64,000 bases of DNA from the NCBI RefSeq assembly GCF_025370255.1, contig NZ_JAMTCD010000018.1, positions 34,798 to 98,797 of the forward strand, in the 5' to 3' direction. A program made the translations under genes and the position numbers. Under the pieces are notes generated by a model. That model was given only the letters and a program-made list of their open reading frames with translations. It ran no database searches and was not told where the DNA came from. The DNA comes from Shewanella holmiensis. GTDB lineage: Bacteria; Pseudomonadota; Gammaproteobacteria; Enterobacterales; Shewanellaceae. Shown piece after piece: positions 1-13,600 of the stretch. Every line of letters starts with the position of its first letter. The first letter of the stretch is position 1.

Positions 1-1425
<1,425 letters not shown>

Positions 1426-2286
1426 CTAAACCGCTGCAGCGCCAGATACAATTTCCGACAGTTCTTGCGTAATCGCAGCCTGACGGGCCTTGTTATAAAC
1501 TAACTGCAAATCGTCAATAAGTTCGCCTGCGTTGTCTGTAGCCGCTTTCATTGCCACCATACGGGCAGCTTGTTCTGAAGCGATATTTTCAACAACACCT
1601 TGATATACTTGTGATTCAATATAACGAGTTAATAGTGTTTCCAAAATTTCTTTTGGATCCGGCTCGTAGATATAATCCCAAGGATATTTAGCTACTTCTT
1701 CTTCCGATTTAGGCAAAGGTAGCAGTTGCTCGATCACAGGAGTCTGAGTCATTGTGTTAACAAATTTGTTGAACACAATAAACAGACGATCCAGTTTGCC
1801 TTCGTTGTAAGCTTTTAACATGACACGTACTGTGCCAATCAAATCAGCAAGTTTTGGCGCATCGCCTAAACCTGATGTATGGGCAGATATTTCACCGCCA
1901 AAGCTTTTGAAAAACTGTACTGAGCGAGAGCCAATTGGGCAAAACTCAATTTGCGCACCCTGCTTTTTCCATTCTTTCAGGTCTGTAACTACCTTTTTGA
2001 AAAGGTTAACGTTCAAACCACCACAAAGGCCACGGTCAGTTGACACAACAATGTAACCAACCCGCTTGGCATCTCGAACTTCTAACATTGGATGTTTGAA
2101 TTCAAGCGTACCTTGCGCGACGTGACCGATCACCTTACGCATATTTTCTGCATATGGACGACTTGCTGCCATGCGGTCTTGCGCTTTACGCATTTTGCTA
2201 GCTGCAACCATTTCCATAGCTGAAGTGATCTTCTGAGTGTTTTTAACACTCGCGATCTTGGTTTTAATCTCTTTAGCGCCGGCCAT
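1426..2286 (-). CDS. atpG: ATP synthase F1 subunit gamma
   Basis: Central rotor shaft of F1, coupling proton flow through Fo to the catalytic beta subunits. The 286-residue length matches the family. The N-terminus ([20 protein letters not shown]) and the C-terminal helix ending in the [20 protein letters not shown] region are the paired coiled-coil termini typical of gamma. Starts at ATG 2286, 51 bp after the atpA stop, and is followed by atpD in the standard order. Confidence 0.98.
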   Translation of the reverse strand: MAGAKEIKTKIASVKNTQKITSAMEMVAASKMRKAQDRMAASRPYAENMRKVIGHVAQGTLEFKHPMLEVRDAKRVGYIVVSTDRGLCGGLNVNLFKKVVTDLKEWKKQGAQIEFCPIGSRSVQFFKSFGGEISAHTSGLGDAPKLADLIGTVRVMLKAYNEGKLDRLFIVFNKFVNTMTQTPVIEQLLPLPKSEEEVAKYPWDYIYEPDPKEILETLLTRYIESQVYQGVVENIASEQAARMVAMKAATDNAGELIDDLQLVYNKARQAAITQELSEIVSGAAAV

Positions 2287-2337
2287 CTCTACTCTCCAAT
2301 CTGGGACCTGAGGTGCCCATGGGCACCCCGTTCATTG

Positions 2338-3879
2338 TTACCAGGTTTGGGTTTCAATGAACTTGTCCATGCCTGCCTTCAACTCACCTTCGATATCAGC
2401 GTTATAATCGCCAGTAGCGTTGATGGTGTTCATTAGGTCAGCATGTTGACTGTTCATGTATGAAAGCAGAGCGGCTTCAAAGCGACCGACTTCATTTAAA
2501 GCAACACCTTTCAAGTAGCCTTTTTCTGCAGAGAAAATAGATACTGATTGGTCAGCAACGCTCATTGGAGCATATTGCTTTTGCTTCATTAATTCGGTTA
2601 CACGCTCACCATGCTCAAGCTGAGCACGTGTTGCATCATCTAAATCAGATGCGAACTGTGAGAACGCTGCAAGCTCTCGATACTGTGCAAGTGCGGTACG
2701 GATACCACCAGACAGTTTCTTGATGATCTTAGTCTGCGCTGCACCACCAACACGAGAAACAGAAATACCTGGGTTAACCGCTGGACGTAAGCCCGAGTTA
2801 AATAGGTCAGTTTCAAGGAAGATCTGACCATCGGTAATCGAAATTACGTTAGTCGGTACGAACGCTGATACGTCACCAGCTTGGGTTTCAATAATAGGTA
2901 AAGCGGTTAAAGAACCGGTTTTGCCTGTTACTGCACCTTTAGTGAACTTTTCTACGTAGTTCTCGTTTACGCGTGAAGCACGCTCTAATAAACGAGAGTG
3001 TAGATAAAATACGTCACCTGGGTATGCTTCACGTCCTGGTGGACGCTTCAATAGCAATGAAATTTGACGGTAAGCAACTGCTTGCTTAGACAAATCATCA
3101 TATACGATTAAAGAATCTTCACCGCGGTCACGGAAGTATTCACCCATAGAACAACCAGAATATGGCGCTAAGAATTGTAATGCTGCAGCTTCAGAAGCTG
3201 ATGCTACTACAACGATAGTGTTAGCTAATGCACCATGTTCTTCTAGCTTGCGTACAACGTTAGCAATGGTAGAAGCTTTTTGGCCTACCGCTACGTATAC
3301 ACATTTAATGCCAGAATCTTTCTGGTTAATAATGGCATCGATTGCCAAAGCTGTTTTACCAGTTTGACGGTCACCGATGACCAATTCACGTTGTCCACGA
3401 CCAATAGGGATCATAGAGTCAACGGCTTTATAACCGGTTTGAACTGGTTGTGATACTGACTTACGTTCAATAACACCAGGAGCAATTACTTCAACAGGAG
3501 AGAAACCATCATTTTCGATAGGTCCTTTTCCGTCAATAGGCTCACCTAGAGTGTTAACAACGCGGCCAAGTAGACCACGACCGACTGGTACTTCAAGAAT
3601 ACGACCAGTTGTTCTTACTTTTGCGCCTTCTGCTAAATTAGCATAAGGGCCCATTACTACGGCACCGACAGAATCACGTTCTAAGTTCAACGCGATTGCA
3701 AAACGGCCACCAGGCAGTTCGATCATTTCACCTTGCATTACATCGGCTAGGCCGTTAATGCGAATGATGCCGTCACTTACTGCAACGATAGTACCTTCGT
3801 TGCGAGCTTCACTAACGACGTCGAACTGCTCGATCCGCTGCTTAATCAGATCGCTGATTTCAGTGGAATTCAGTTGCAT
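2338..3879 (-). CDS. atpA: ATP synthase F1 subunit alpha
   Basis: Non-catalytic nucleotide-binding subunit of F1. From the ATG at 3879 the product is 513 residues, the usual enterobacterial length, beginning [23 protein letters not shown] two codons upstream also gives an open frame but is the less likely start. The Walker A motif GDRQTGKT is near residue 169 and the alpha/beta signature [14 protein letters not shown] is present toward the C-terminal third. Lies between atpH and atpG in the operon. Confidence 0.98.
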   Translation of the reverse strand: MQLNSTEISDLIKQRIEQFDVVSEARNEGTIVAVSDGIIRINGLADVMQGEMIELPGGRFAIALNLERDSVGAVVMGPYANLAEGAKVRTTGRILEVPVGRGLLGRVVNTLGEPIDGKGPIENDGFSPVEVIAPGVIERKSVSQPVQTGYKAVDSMIPIGRGQRELVIGDRQTGKTALAIDAIINQKDSGIKCVYVAVGQKASTIANVVRKLEEHGALANTIVVVASASEAAALQFLAPYSGCSMGEYFRDRGEDSLIVYDDLSKQAVAYRQISLLLKRPPGREAYPGDVFYLHSRLLERASRVNENYVEKFTKGAVTGKTGSLTALPIIETQAGDVSAFVPTNVISITDGQIFLETDLFNSGLRPAVNPGISVSRVGGAAQTKIIKKLSGGIRTALAQYRELAAFSQFASDLDDATRAQLEHGERVTELMKQKQYAPMSVADQSVSIFSAEKGYLKGVALNEVGRFEAALLSYMNSQHADLMNTINATGDYNADIEGELKAGMDKFIETQTW

Positions 3880-3893
3880 GCTCAAACTCCCAA

Positions 3894-4427
3894 TTACGAC
3901 TGCAGCTTGTCAGACAAACGCGATAACTTACCGCTTACCGAGCCATCAATGACTAGGTCGCCTGATTTAATTATCACACCGCCAATTAGCGATGGATCAA
4001 TGCTGCAATTCAGCTTAACTTTGCGTGCGAGACGTTTCTCTAAAGAAACACTAATTTGCTGTTGTTGCTCTGCGCTTAGCTCAGTAGCAGAAACCACATC
4101 AGCTTCTACTTCTTTGGCCCACTCATTGCGGTATTCAGCAAAAAGTAGAGACACTGTAGGCAGTATCCCTAAACGACCGTTTTCAGCCATTACCTTTATC
4201 AGGTTTTGACCTTGCTCGTTGACTTGCTCACCACATACTTTGATAAATAGTGAAGCAAGTTCTGCACTCGCTAGAGTGCCATTCAGCAATGGTTTCATTG
4301 ATTCATTTTCAGTAACCAATGACGCGAAAGTTAGCATTTCTGTCCAACTTTCTACTGCTTTATGTTCAACTGCAAAATCAAAAGCTGCCTTTGCGTAAGG
4401 GCGAGCGATGGTGCTTAATTCAGCCAT
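3894..4427 (-). CDS. atpH: ATP synthase F1 subunit delta
   Basis: Delta subunit, part of the peripheral stalk that ties F1 to subunit b. 177 residues, the usual length, starting [20 protein letters not shown], the characteristic N-terminal helical domain. The C-terminal part contains [20 protein letters not shown], the conserved delta signature. ATG at 4427, 15 bp after the atpF stop. Confidence 0.97.
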   Translation of the reverse strand: MAELSTIARPYAKAAFDFAVEHKAVESWTEMLTFASLVTENESMKPLLNGTLASAELASLFIKVCGEQVNEQGQNLIKVMAENGRLGILPTVSLLFAEYRNEWAKEVEADVVSATELSAEQQQQISVSLEKRLARKVKLNCSIDPSLIGGVIIKSGDLVIDGSVSGKLSRLSDKLQS

Positions 4428-4442
4428 TACTCAACTCCCTTA

Positions 4443-4913
4443 TCAAATTTCAGCAACAAGTTTATTAACTATGTCACTGTGGGCGGCTGGGTCAATCGAA
4501 CGCTCAAGAATCTTCTCTGCGCCAATGATGGCTAGAGCAGCAACTTGCTTACGCAAGTCATCTTTTACGCGATTACGTTCGTTCTCAATTTCTGCTTTAC
4601 CCTGAGCGACAATTTTAGCCCGCTCAGCATCTGCTTCAGCTTTTGCTTCTTCAACGATTTGAGCTTTGCGCTTGTTAGCTTGCTCAATAATTTCGTTAGC
4701 AGTTGCTTTAGCGTCTTTAAGTTGCTCAGTGGCTTTCGCTTGAGCTAACTCTAGATCTTTTGCAGCACGGCCGGCATCAGCCAGACCATCAGCAATCTTC
4801 TTTTGGCGCTCTTCGATTGCATTCATCAACGGCGGCCATACAAACTTCATGCAGAACCACACAAAGAGCGCAAAAGATATTGCTTGGCCTAGCAGGGTAG
4901 CGTTAATACTCAT
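4443..4913 (-). CDS. atpF: ATP synthase Fo subunit b
   Basis: Dimeric peripheral stalk subunit. The 156 residues show one hydrophobic membrane segment at about residues 5-25 ([20 protein letters not shown]), then a long charged Ala/Lys/Glu-rich helix expected to form the right-handed coiled coil. Starts at ATG 4913 and sits between atpE and atpH. Confidence 0.97.
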   Translation of the reverse strand: MSINATLLGQAISFALFVWFCMKFVWPPLMNAIEERQKKIADGLADAGRAAKDLELAQAKATEQLKDAKATANEIIEQANKRKAQIVEEAKAEADAERAKIVAQGKAEIENERNRVKDDLRKQVAALAIIGAEKILERSIDPAAHSDIVNKLVAEI

Positions 4914-4940
4914 AACGTCAACTCCTTACAGGGTGCTAGA

Positions 4941-5213
<273 letters not shown>

Positions 5214-5232
5214 CTAATTATCAATTTCTAAA

Positions 5233-6066
<834 letters not shown>

Positions 6067-6450
6067 TTAATTTTGCTTGAAGTATAAAGGGACTGCCCAA
6101 GGTACTAGTATTCCTAATGCGTAGGTTGCAAATAACGGTGCGAACACCATATCTAATAAACCAAAAGCAATAGCAAACAATACAATGGTAAGCAGCAACT
6201 TTACCGCTTCCCCCAGAAAAAACGACTGAACGACTTTTCCTGATGCACTTGCCCCTGCATGGGAAAAGGCTAGGGTTGCGAATACAAAATTAGGCAATAC
6301 AGCAATAACACCTCCTGCAAAAGCAGAAAGTCCATACTGAAAGCCCCACAGAGCGAAAAGTAAAATTGAAGTTACCCCAACTATCGCCGCCTGAATTACC
6401 ACTAGTTTATAAGCTGATGATCGGCCACGACGCGCTAAAACATTACTCAA
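6067..6450 (-). CDS. atpI: ATP synthase assembly protein AtpI
   Basis: Small membrane protein encoded first in atp operons; in other bacteria it helps assemble the c-ring. 127 residues with about four hydrophobic segments. The start is taken as TTG at 6450, because a strong GGAGAGAG ribosome-binding site lies just upstream and the only nearby ATG (6441-6443 region) is out of frame. First gene of the operon, downstream of the promoter at 6537-6564. AtpI sequences are weakly conserved, so the call relies partly on position. Confidence 0.9.
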   Translation of the reverse strand: MSNVLARRGRSSAYKLVVIQAAIVGVTSILLFALWGFQYGLSAFAGGVIAVLPNFVFATLAFSHAGASASGKVVQSFFLGEAVKLLLTIVLFAIAFGLLDMVFAPLFATYALGILVPWAVPLYFKQN

Positions 6451-6536
6451 TTTTCTCTCTCCGCATTCGTGCTTTTTGCGCGCATAAGTCTAGTTTAACT
6501 TTATTAACCCAGCCTTAACTTACAAAAAGCCTGCAA

Positions 6537-6564
6537 AGTATACCTTTTCGCGCTTTGTTTGCAA
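6537..6564 (-). promoter_or_regulatory. Candidate sigma70 promoter of the atp operon
   Basis: On the minus strand a -35-like TTGCAA (6559-6564) and a -10-like TATACT (6537-6542) are separated by 16 bp, placing transcription start about 80 bp upstream of the atpI TTG. No other gene intervenes, so this would drive atpI-B-E-F-H-A-G-D. Confidence 0.5.
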
Positions 6565-6675
6565 CTTTGATGAGTGTAAAACAGCTATTTTAAAGGTGAT
6601 TTGCGTCTAGAACTGCGAAAACAAAAATTATAGCTGTGTCACAAACTTACTGATGAAATGAAATTTTGTTAAAAT

Positions 6676-7554
6676 TTAGTGAATTTTATTCAGAATACCG
6701 TCTAATTCAGCGAGGTTTTGGTAATTAATTACAATTTTCCCTTTGCCTTTAGCGCCATGATTAATGGCAACTTTAGCCCCTAATTTCTCAATTAACTGTT
6801 GCTCCAAGCGGCTTACATCGTGATCTTTAGTTGGAGTTTCAGGGGTTTTAGCCGGATTTAATGCTTTACTGACTAATCGTTCCGTTTCTCGAACAGTCAT
6901 TTCTTTTGATGCAACTAATCTAGCCAGATTAGTTTGCTCATCACCTTCAATAGCCAACAATGCCCGCGCATGTCCCATATCAATATCACCATATTCTAAT
7001 AAACGTTTTACGGGCTCATTTAAGCTATTTAAACGTAATAAATTAGAGACTGATGCACGTGATTTACCGACTGCATCGGCAACTTGTTGATGGGTTAACT
7101 CAAACTCGGTTAATAGCCGCTGTAATGCAATCGCTTCTTCCATTGCATTAAGATCTTCACGTTGAATATTTTCAATCAAGGCGATTGCCACTGCAGCATC
7201 ATCGGCAACTTGTTTAACCAAACAAGGTACTTTATTTAGTTTAGCAAGTTGAGCTGCTCGCCAACGACGTTCGCCAGCAATAATTTCATATTTAAACTCT
7301 GATACTTTTCGCACAACAATTGGTTGAATAATCCCCTGTGAGCGAATTGATTCAGCTAATTCTTCTAATGCCTCTGGTGACATATCCTTACGCGGTTGAT
7401 ATTTGCCAGGTTGCAATAGGTCTAAGTCGAGATGAATTAACTCATTGTCAGTTGTATTTTCAGGTTGCTGAATATCAGATTTTCGACTTGCTGCATTGCT
7501 ATGGCTCAGTAAGGCATCCAGTCCTTTACCTAAACCGCGTTTTTTTACCGTCAT
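6676..7554 (-). CDS. parB: Chromosome-partitioning protein ParB
   Basis: CTP-dependent DNA clamp that loads at parS and spreads to form the partition complex. The 292 residues contain the lysine-rich N-terminus that contacts ParA (MTVKKRGLGKGLDALL), the ParB/sulfiredoxin CTPase domain with GERRWRA at 94-100 and ENIQREDLN at 128-136, a helix-turn-helix around 155-175, and a C-terminal dimerisation domain. It is 10 bp after parA in the mnmG-rsmG-parAB run. Four parS-like sites in this window (25236, 32650, 33928, 37157) are its likely loading sites. Confidence 0.97.
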   Translation of the reverse strand: MTVKKRGLGKGLDALLSHSNAASRKSDIQQPENTTDNELIHLDLDLLQPGKYQPRKDMSPEALEELAESIRSQGIIQPIVVRKVSEFKYEIIAGERRWRAAQLAKLNKVPCLVKQVADDAAVAIALIENIQREDLNAMEEAIALQRLLTEFELTHQQVADAVGKSRASVSNLLRLNSLNEPVKRLLEYGDIDMGHARALLAIEGDEQTNLARLVASKEMTVRETERLVSKALNPAKTPETPTKDHDVSRLEQQLIEKLGAKVAINHGAKGKGKIVINYQNLAELDGILNKIH

Positions 7555-7564
7555 TATTTAAATC

Positions 7565-8353
7565 CTACGCTTCTTTAATGGGTGTTTGCTGTTCTGCGCG
7601 GCGAATAATTTCACCCGCTAAAGCCAAATATGCCTTTGCGCCGGCACTGCTTTTATCATAATACATGGCAGGTGCACCAAAACTTGGCGCTTCAGCTAAA
7701 CGAATATTTCTTGGGATCACGGTGCGATATACTTTCTCACCAAAATGCTGTTTTAATTGATCCGATACATCATTTGATAATCGATTACGCGGATCATACA
7801 TGGTGCGTAAGATCCCTTCGATTGTTAGCGTTGGATTAACCATAGCGCCCAGTTTGGTTATTGTATCAATCAAGGCTGTAAGACCTTCCAATGCATAATA
7901 TTCACATTGCATAGGCACGAGTACAGAATCAGCTGCGGACATGGCATTTACCGTCAGCATGTTTAGTGAAGGTGGGCAATCAATGAAAATATAATCGTAT
8001 TGATCTCTGATTGGGGCCAATGCGTTACGTAAACGGATCTCACGGGCATAGAATTCCATCAATTTGATCTCTGCGGCAGTAACATCACCATTGCCAGCAA
8101 TCAGATCATATTTACCCGCAGTATTTTTGATCACTATCTCTTCGAACGGTTTTTCTTCAACCAATAATTCATAGGCGGTATTTTCGACTTCGTATTTATC
8201 TACACCACTGCCCATAGTGGCATTGCCTTGTGGATCTAAATCAATCAACAACACTTTACGCTTAGTGGCGGCAAGTGATGCGGCTAAATTTACGCAAGTT
8301 GTTGTTTTTCCTACGCCACCTTTTTGGTTGGCTACGGCAATGATTTTACCCAC
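7565..8353 (-). CDS. parA: Chromosome-partitioning ATPase ParA (Soj)
   Basis: Walker-type ATPase that positions ParB-parS complexes and segregates the origin. 262 residues with the deviant Walker A KGGVGKTT at 11-18 and Walker B in the YIFIDCPPS stretch. The start is GTG 8353, preceded by AGGATGA as ribosome-binding site; no in-frame ATG precedes it. The protein lacks an N-terminal HTH extension, so it is the chromosomal small type rather than a plasmid P1-type ParA. Confidence 0.97.
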   Translation of the reverse strand: MGKIIAVANQKGGVGKTTTCVNLAASLAATKRKVLLIDLDPQGNATMGSGVDKYEVENTAYELLVEEKPFEEIVIKNTAGKYDLIAGNGDVTAAEIKLMEFYAREIRLRNALAPIRDQYDYIFIDCPPSLNMLTVNAMSAADSVLVPMQCEYYALEGLTALIDTITKLGAMVNPTLTIEGILRTMYDPRNRLSNDVSDQLKQHFGEKVYRTVIPRNIRLAEAPSFGAPAMYYDKSSAGAKAYLALAGEIIRRAEQQTPIKEA

Positions 8354-8410
8354 AATGTCATCCTGTTTATAATTATTGATGTCCGGTATACGTATATCTG
8401 CTAGTGAGTA

Positions 8411-9031
8411 TTACACTTTTACCAATTTTAATAAATGTCGCTGTTCATCAAGCTTTGGTACTTCTAAGGTGATGGTATCAACAAGTTTAAACTCTGCTGG
8501 TATCGCGGCTATTTCAGCAGCAGTTAACTGACCTTTTAAGGCATAAAATAAACCATTTTCTTTAGGTAAGTGGTGACACCAATTCAACATGTCAGCAATA
8601 GATGCGAATGCTCTACTTAATACACCATCAAATTTTTGTTCGGGTTGATAAGCTTCAACCCGACTTTCTATCGAGGTAAAGTTATGAATTTTTAATTCAA
8701 ACTGCACCTGTTTTTGAAAACGGATCCGTTTACCTAAACTGTCTAGTAATACAAATTCTTTATCAGGATTTAAAATAGCTAATGGAATACCTGGTAATCC
8801 AGGACCCGTGCCAACATCAATAAAACGCTGACCTTCAAGATAAGGTGATACGACCAAACTGTCCATCACATGACGGATTAACATTTGTTCAGGTGAGCGA
8901 ACTGAGGTTAAATTGTACGCTTTATTCCATTTGTTAAGCATTTCAACAAAGCCAACAAGTTGTTTTTGCTGTAATTCAGTTGCTGAAATTTCCATTTCAG
9001 CTAAATAATCACTAAGTTGAGCAGCTAACAC
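8411..9031 (-). CDS. rsmG: 16S rRNA (guanine527-N7)-methyltransferase RsmG
   Basis: Methylates G527 of 16S rRNA using S-adenosylmethionine. 206 residues, the family length, with the SAM-binding loop [10 protein letters not shown] at 72-81. The start used is GTG 9031. Located downstream of mnmG (gidA) as in most gammaproteobacteria, where it was named gidB. Confidence 0.97.
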   Translation of the reverse strand: MLAAQLSDYLAEMEISATELQQKQLVGFVEMLNKWNKAYNLTSVRSPEQMLIRHVMDSLVVSPYLEGQRFIDVGTGPGLPGIPLAILNPDKEFVLLDSLGKRIRFQKQVQFELKIHNFTSIESRVEAYQPEQKFDGVLSRAFASIADMLNWCHHLPKENGLFYALKGQLTAAEIAAIPAEFKLVDTITLEVPKLDEQRHLLKLVKV

Positions 9032-9091
9032 AGATAATGCCTCTTTAATTTAAACCAATAAGCTTCGGTATTATGAAGCCGTAAAAGCACT

Positions 9092-9115
9092 AAGGGAAGC
9101 CTTATGGCTCCCCTT
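9092..9115 (-). terminator. Hairpin between mnmG and rsmG
   Basis: A 10-bp stem with one G-U type mismatch and a 4-base loop (AAGGGGAGCC / GGCTTCCCTT on the minus strand) lies 30 bp after mnmG. No proper T run follows, so it may only attenuate transcription into rsmG-parAB or stabilise an mRNA end. Confidence 0.4.
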
Positions 9116-9144
9116 ATTATTGAGTTTGATCAGTTTGTTTGATT

Positions 9145-11034
9145 TTATGCCGTTTTTCTTAATAAACCGCGTTTTTTCAAATGGACTAACAAAATTGAGA
9201 TCGCAGCAGGTGTAATACCCGAAATGCGAGACGCTTGGCCAACGGTATCAGGTTTATGGTTATTCAACTTAGCGATCACTTCATTTGATAACCCTGGGAC
9301 TTCTTGGTAATCGAGATCCAAAGGTAGTAATGAGTTCTCATGACGAATGGCTTTATCCACTTCATCCTGTTGACGTTGAATATAACCAGAATATTTAACT
9401 TGAATTTGCACCTGTTCAGCCGCACGTGGATCCTCTAATCCAGGGCCAAAACCTGCTAAAGACATTAATTTTGGATAATCCATTTCAGGACGACGCAGCA
9501 AATCTTCAAATTTAGCTTCCCGTGATATTGGAGTATTTAAATGTGGATTTAATACGTCAAGCAACGGTGAATTTGGGTGAACCCATTGGCTGCGTAATCG
9601 TTGTAGTTCTAATTCGATCGACTCACGTTTTTCAGAGAATTTAGCCCAACGTTCGTCATCAACCAAACCCAGTTCACGACCTTTTTCAGTCAAACGTAAA
9701 TCGGCATTGTCTTCACGTAATAATAAACGATATTCGGCACGACTAGTGAACATTCTGTACGGTTCTTTGGTACCTAAAGTTGATAAATCATCAACTAAAA
9801 CACCAAGATAAGCCTCATCACGACGTGGACACCAGCTGTCTTTACCTTGCACTTGTAAGCTTGCGTTCATTCCCGCAAGTAATCCTTGTGCACCTGCTTC
9901 TTCATAACCGGTTGTGCCATTGATTTGCCCTGCAAAAAACAACCCATTTATCGCTTTGGTTTCTAATGAGTTTTTAAGATCTCGTGGATCAAAATAATCA
10001 TATTCAATGGCATATCCTGGGCGAACGATCTCGGCATTTTCCATACCCTTGATCGAACGAACTAGATTCAACTGAACATCAAACGGTAAACTGGTCGAAA
10101 TACCGTTTGGATAAATTTCGTTGGTTGTTAATCCTTCTGGCTCAATAAATATTTGATGAGAGGATTTGTCTGCAAAACGATGGATTTTGTCTTCAATTGA
10201 CGGACAGTATCTAGGACCGATTCCTTCAATAACACCAGAATACATCGGACTTCTGTCTAAACCTCCACGAATAATATCGTGGGTTTTTTCGTTAGTATGA
10301 GTGATGTAACAGGAAATTTGTTTTGGATGTTGACTGACATCGCCCAAAAATGACATTACCGGCAATGGTGTATCGCCTTTTTGCTCTGTCATTTGGTCAA
10401 AATCGATGGTATTAGCATCAATACGTGGCGGGGTACCTGTTTTTAATCGGCCAACACGTATTGGTAATTCACGTAAGCGATTTGCTAATGCGATAGCCGG
10501 TGGATCACCAGCTCGACCGCCGCTGTAATTTTGTAATCCAATGTGAATTTTACCGCTTAAAAATGTTCCGGTCGTTAATACTACAGCTGGGGCCTCAAAT
10601 GCTAATCCCATTTGGGTAACAACACCAATAACTTTATTATTTTCAACAACTAAGTCATCTACTGCCTGTTGAAATATACGTAAGTTAACTTGGTTTTGAA
10701 GAATTTGTTGTATTTTTTGTCGATATAAAGCGCGATCAGCTTGAGCGCGAGTGGCTCGCACCGCTGGGCCTTTGCTTGAATTTAATGTTCTAAATTGAAT
10801 GCCAGCGTAGTCAGTTGCAATAGCCATTGAGCCGCCTAGGGCGTCAATTTCTTTAACTAAATGACCTTTACCGATCCCACCAATGGCTGGATTACAGGAC
10901 ATTTGTCCTAAAGTATCGATATTGTGTGTCAGCAATAAAGTTTTAGATCCCATTCTTGCTGCAGCAAGTGCCGCTTCAGTTCCGGCATGACCACCACCTA
11001 CAACAATTACATCAAACCGTTCATGAAAATGCAT
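9145..11034 (-). CDS. mnmG: tRNA uridine-5-carboxymethylaminomethyl synthesis enzyme MnmG
   Basis: FAD enzyme that, with MnmE, adds the carboxymethylaminomethyl group to U34 of certain tRNAs. 629 residues with the FAD-binding [10 protein letters not shown] at 13-22. The C-terminal helical region ending [18 protein letters not shown] matches the MnmE-binding end. The partner mnmE is at 17325-18686. The gene borders oriC; in E. coli, transcription of gidA/mnmG out of this region is known to affect origin activity. Confidence 0.98.
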   Translation of the reverse strand: MHFHERFDVIVVGGGHAGTEAALAAARMGSKTLLLTHNIDTLGQMSCNPAIGGIGKGHLVKEIDALGGSMAIATDYAGIQFRTLNSSKGPAVRATRAQADRALYRQKIQQILQNQVNLRIFQQAVDDLVVENNKVIGVVTQMGLAFEAPAVVLTTGTFLSGKIHIGLQNYSGGRAGDPPAIALANRLRELPIRVGRLKTGTPPRIDANTIDFDQMTEQKGDTPLPVMSFLGDVSQHPKQISCYITHTNEKTHDIIRGGLDRSPMYSGVIEGIGPRYCPSIEDKIHRFADKSSHQIFIEPEGLTTNEIYPNGISTSLPFDVQLNLVRSIKGMENAEIVRPGYAIEYDYFDPRDLKNSLETKAINGLFFAGQINGTTGYEEAGAQGLLAGMNASLQVQGKDSWCPRRDEAYLGVLVDDLSTLGTKEPYRMFTSRAEYRLLLREDNADLRLTEKGRELGLVDDERWAKFSEKRESIELELQRLRSQWVHPNSPLLDVLNPHLNTPISREAKFEDLLRRPEMDYPKLMSLAGFGPGLEDPRAAEQVQIQVKYSGYIQRQQDEVDKAIRHENSLLPLDLDYQEVPGLSNEVIAKLNNHKPDTVGQASRISGITPAAISILLVHLKKRGLLRKTA

Positions 11035-11099
11035 CTTGGACCTACGTTAGCTAATTTTATTTATTAAAAAATAAATGGAGTAAAAAGATTATTCAGTTT

Positions 11100-11540
11100 G
11101 AGTCGAGGATCAGCCGAGTTCAAATTGAGCGGATCATTTTAGCATTTGCAGGGCTGATCATGAAAGATCATTTTTGCTTGTTTGATCCAAAGTGGCTTGA
11201 GTAAAAGATCTTAAGATCTTTATATAGATCTTCTTATTATGTTTACTATTAGGATCGTCAATATCTGTGGGTAACGCTAATTTACATTAATTATTATAGC
11301 GTTATACGATCCTAATCCTGTGATCAGTTCGCGATCAAACCAGATATAACATGTGGGTAGATCGCATGGTTATCCACAGGGGGGATCTTAATCTAGATCG
11401 GGTGGTGAACAATACAGAGTTATGATCGCATAAAATAATAGCTTATCCACAACGTTATAAATAAAAATGACATTTTGTGGATAAACTGGATCTAAAGTGT
11501 GGGTTAATGATCTTTTATCACTAAAGTTATTCTAGGCTTG
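11100..11540. other. oriC: Chromosomal replication origin (oriC)
   Basis: This fills the 508-bp gap between mnmG and mioC, the position of E. coli oriC. Exact DnaA boxes TTATCCACA occur at 11370-11378 and 11443-11451 (plus) and 11476-11484 (minus). One-mismatch or weaker boxes TGTGGGTAA, TGTGGGTAG and TGTGGGTTA are at 11266-11274, 11352-11360 and 11498-11506. GATC occurs 18 times between 11108 and 11512, far above chance. The AT-rich stretch 11205-11255 carries repeated GATCTT-type 13-mer-like motifs directly left of the first box, as in the E. coli unwinding element. Dam methylation and SeqA control are inferred from the GATC density. Confidence 0.93.
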
Positions 11541-11542
11541 AT

Positions 11543-11986
11543 CTATATGATCTGCTCTTGCCATTCAGATAACCATGATAAAGCGGGCTCTTCAGGAATG
11601 GGATCGCGTTGTACATCAATTTGGATCTTATCCACAAATGCCTTTGCTCCCGCAGCTTCAAAGAGGGATATTAATTTTTCAGGCCCTTGGCAGAATGTAT
11701 CATAACTGGAATCACCTATTGCACATAAAGCGAACTGATGCAGGCTGAGATCGGGATTTTCAAGCATCAATTGTTTGTAAAAAGGCTGAATATTATCGGG
11801 TAAATCGCCTGCTCCATGGGTCGAACAGACTAAGATCCACAGCGGATATTCTGCTAGTTCAGTCAAAATAGGGTCTAACATTACGCTTGTTTGATGACCT
11901 TTTGCCTCTAATTGGGCGGCAAGATCGTCAGCGATATACTCAGTTCCCCCCAATGTTGTGCCTACTAATAACGCTATATTTGCCAT
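11543..11986 (-). CDS. mioC: FMN-binding flavodoxin-like protein MioC
   Basis: Short-chain flavodoxin; in E. coli MioC supports biotin synthase activity in vitro. 147 residues with the FMN-phosphate loop GTTLGGTEY at 9-17, and CSTHGAGDLP and CAIGDSSYDTFC as further flavin loops. It is transcribed toward oriC, and in E. coli mioC transcription passes through and modulates the origin; the same layout is seen here. Confidence 0.95.
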   Translation of the reverse strand: MANIALLVGTTLGGTEYIADDLAAQLEAKGHQTSVMLDPILTELAEYPLWILVCSTHGAGDLPDNIQPFYKQLMLENPDLSLHQFALCAIGDSSYDTFCQGPEKLISLFEAAGAKAFVDKIQIDVQRDPIPEEPALSWLSEWQEQII

Positions 11987-12110
11987 TCTTACTCCGAATA
12001 TGTTGAAGATATTGAATTATTTTGCCCTATCAGGACTAACTTTTCATTGCACCTTTTGGTAGGACTCAGTACTTTTAGTTTAATCCGCTTACAATTTAGT
12101 AACATTATTT

Positions 12111-13472
12111 ATGACTTTAGTTGAATTTACTCAGCAACTTGCCGATATGGCTTGGGGCCCACATATGCTTATTCTACTTGTGGGTGGCGGAATATTCTTC
12201 CTGATTTACTCTCGTTTTGTGCCTTTTCGTTATATTGGTCACGCGATTAATATTGTGCGGGGTAAATATCCTGATGATGGTGCCGAAGGTCACATTAGTC
12301 ATGCTGGGGCATTATCGAGTGCTATGGCTGGCACCGTGGGGATGGGCAACATAGGCAGTGTGGCTGTGGCGATAATGGTGGGTGGTCCAGGTGCTATTTT
12401 TTGGATGTGGATTAGTGCAATAGTGGGTATGGCTACTAAGTTTTTTACCTGTACTTTAGCTATTATGTACCGTGGAAAAGATGAAAATGGTGATGTACAG
12501 GGTGGGCCTATGTACATTATTACCCAAGGATTATCTAAAAAATGGCACTTTTTGGCAGTATTCTTTTGTGTCGTAGGCCTAGTCGGTAATTTTCCTTTAT
12601 TTAACTCAAATCAATTAGTGCAGATTATTCGCGAATGGCTGATCGTGAAGCCGGGTTATTTTCCGGCAGATCAATCTACGTTTATTGTGGATCTGGGGTT
12701 AGGGATCATCGTGATGCTGATTGTCGCGAGTGTGATTTTAGGTGGGATCAAACGCATTGCTACCGTGGCATCAAAAGTGGTGCCATTGATGATCTTCATT
12801 TATATGAGTTGTGCTTTTTATGTTATCGCGACCAATTTAGCTGATATACCTGGTTACTTTTCCCTTATTTTTACTGAAGCATTTTCACTAAACTCGGTTG
12901 GTGGTGGGATTTTAGGCACCATGTTAATTGGCATTCGTCGTGCTGCATTTTCAAATGAAGCGGGTATAGGCACTGAGGTGATGGCCCATGGTTGTGCCAA
13001 AACCAATGAACCAGTTAAAGAAGGTTTAGTGGCAATGCTTGGCCCTGCAATTGACACTTTAATGGTGTGTACCGCCACGGCAATGATTATTTTGATATCA
13101 GGTGTTTGGCAGGGGACTGAGGCGGAAGGGGTTAATTTATCGGCTCAGGCATTCAGTGTCACTATGCCGGGCGTTGGCCCTTATTTACTGATCCTGTGCG
13201 TGGTATTTTTCAGTATCAGCACCATTTTTACCCAGGCTTTTTATGGCGGGCAATGTTTCGCATTTTTGTTTGGTCGCAGTAAAATTCGATATTATCAATA
13301 TTTTTATTTATCGGCCATTTTGTTTGCTGCTACCGCGAGTTTACAGGAAATCGTTAATATCATAGATGCTGCCTATGCCTTAATGGCGATCCCAACCATG
13401 ACGTCAGCTATTTTATTAGCACCTAAAGTCCGAGAAGCTTCTAAGAAGTACTTCGCTAAATTAGCGAGTTAA
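12111..13472 (+). CDS. Sodium:alanine symporter family (AGCS) transporter
   Basis: Inner-membrane amino-acid:cation symporter of the AGCS/AlsT family; alanine or glycine is the usual substrate, but the substrate here is not shown. The 453 residues contain many hydrophobic helices and the family motifs GTVGMGNIGSVAVAIMVGGP (about 73-92) and NEAGIGTEVMAHG. Starts at ATG 12111. It stands alone, with mioC divergent on the left and a strong bidirectional terminator on the right. Confidence 0.92.
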   Translation: MTLVEFTQQLADMAWGPHMLILLVGGGIFFLIYSRFVPFRYIGHAINIVRGKYPDDGAEGHISHAGALSSAMAGTVGMGNIGSVAVAIMVGGPGAIFWMWISAIVGMATKFFTCTLAIMYRGKDENGDVQGGPMYIITQGLSKKWHFLAVFFCVVGLVGNFPLFNSNQLVQIIREWLIVKPGYFPADQSTFIVDLGLGIIVMLIVASVILGGIKRIATVASKVVPLMIFIYMSCAFYVIATNLADIPGYFSLIFTEAFSLNSVGGGILGTMLIGIRRAAFSNEAGIGTEVMAHGCAKTNEPVKEGLVAMLGPAIDTLMVCTATAMIILISGVWQGTEAEGVNLSAQAFSVTMPGVGPYLLILCVVFFSISTIFTQAFYGGQCFAFLFGRSKIRYYQYFYLSAILFAATASLQEIVNIIDAAYALMAIPTMTSAILLAPKVREASKKYFAKLAS

Positions 13473-13509
13473 AATTAACTAATAAACTGAATTTAATAAA
13501 ATAGATAAC

Positions 13510-13553
13510 AAAAATGGAGTACCTACAGAGAATATAGTAGGTACTCCATTTTT
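13510..13553. terminator. Bidirectional rho-independent terminator
   Basis: A 17-bp perfect stem flanked by A and T runs (left arm 13510-13526, right arm 13537-13553, 10-base loop). It lies between the converging AGCS symporter and S-formylglutathione hydrolase genes and should stop both. Confidence 0.88.
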
Positions 13554-13600
13554 ATGTTCGGTCATAATACAACTTCGCTTATTGCCCAATTCTGCTTTTA

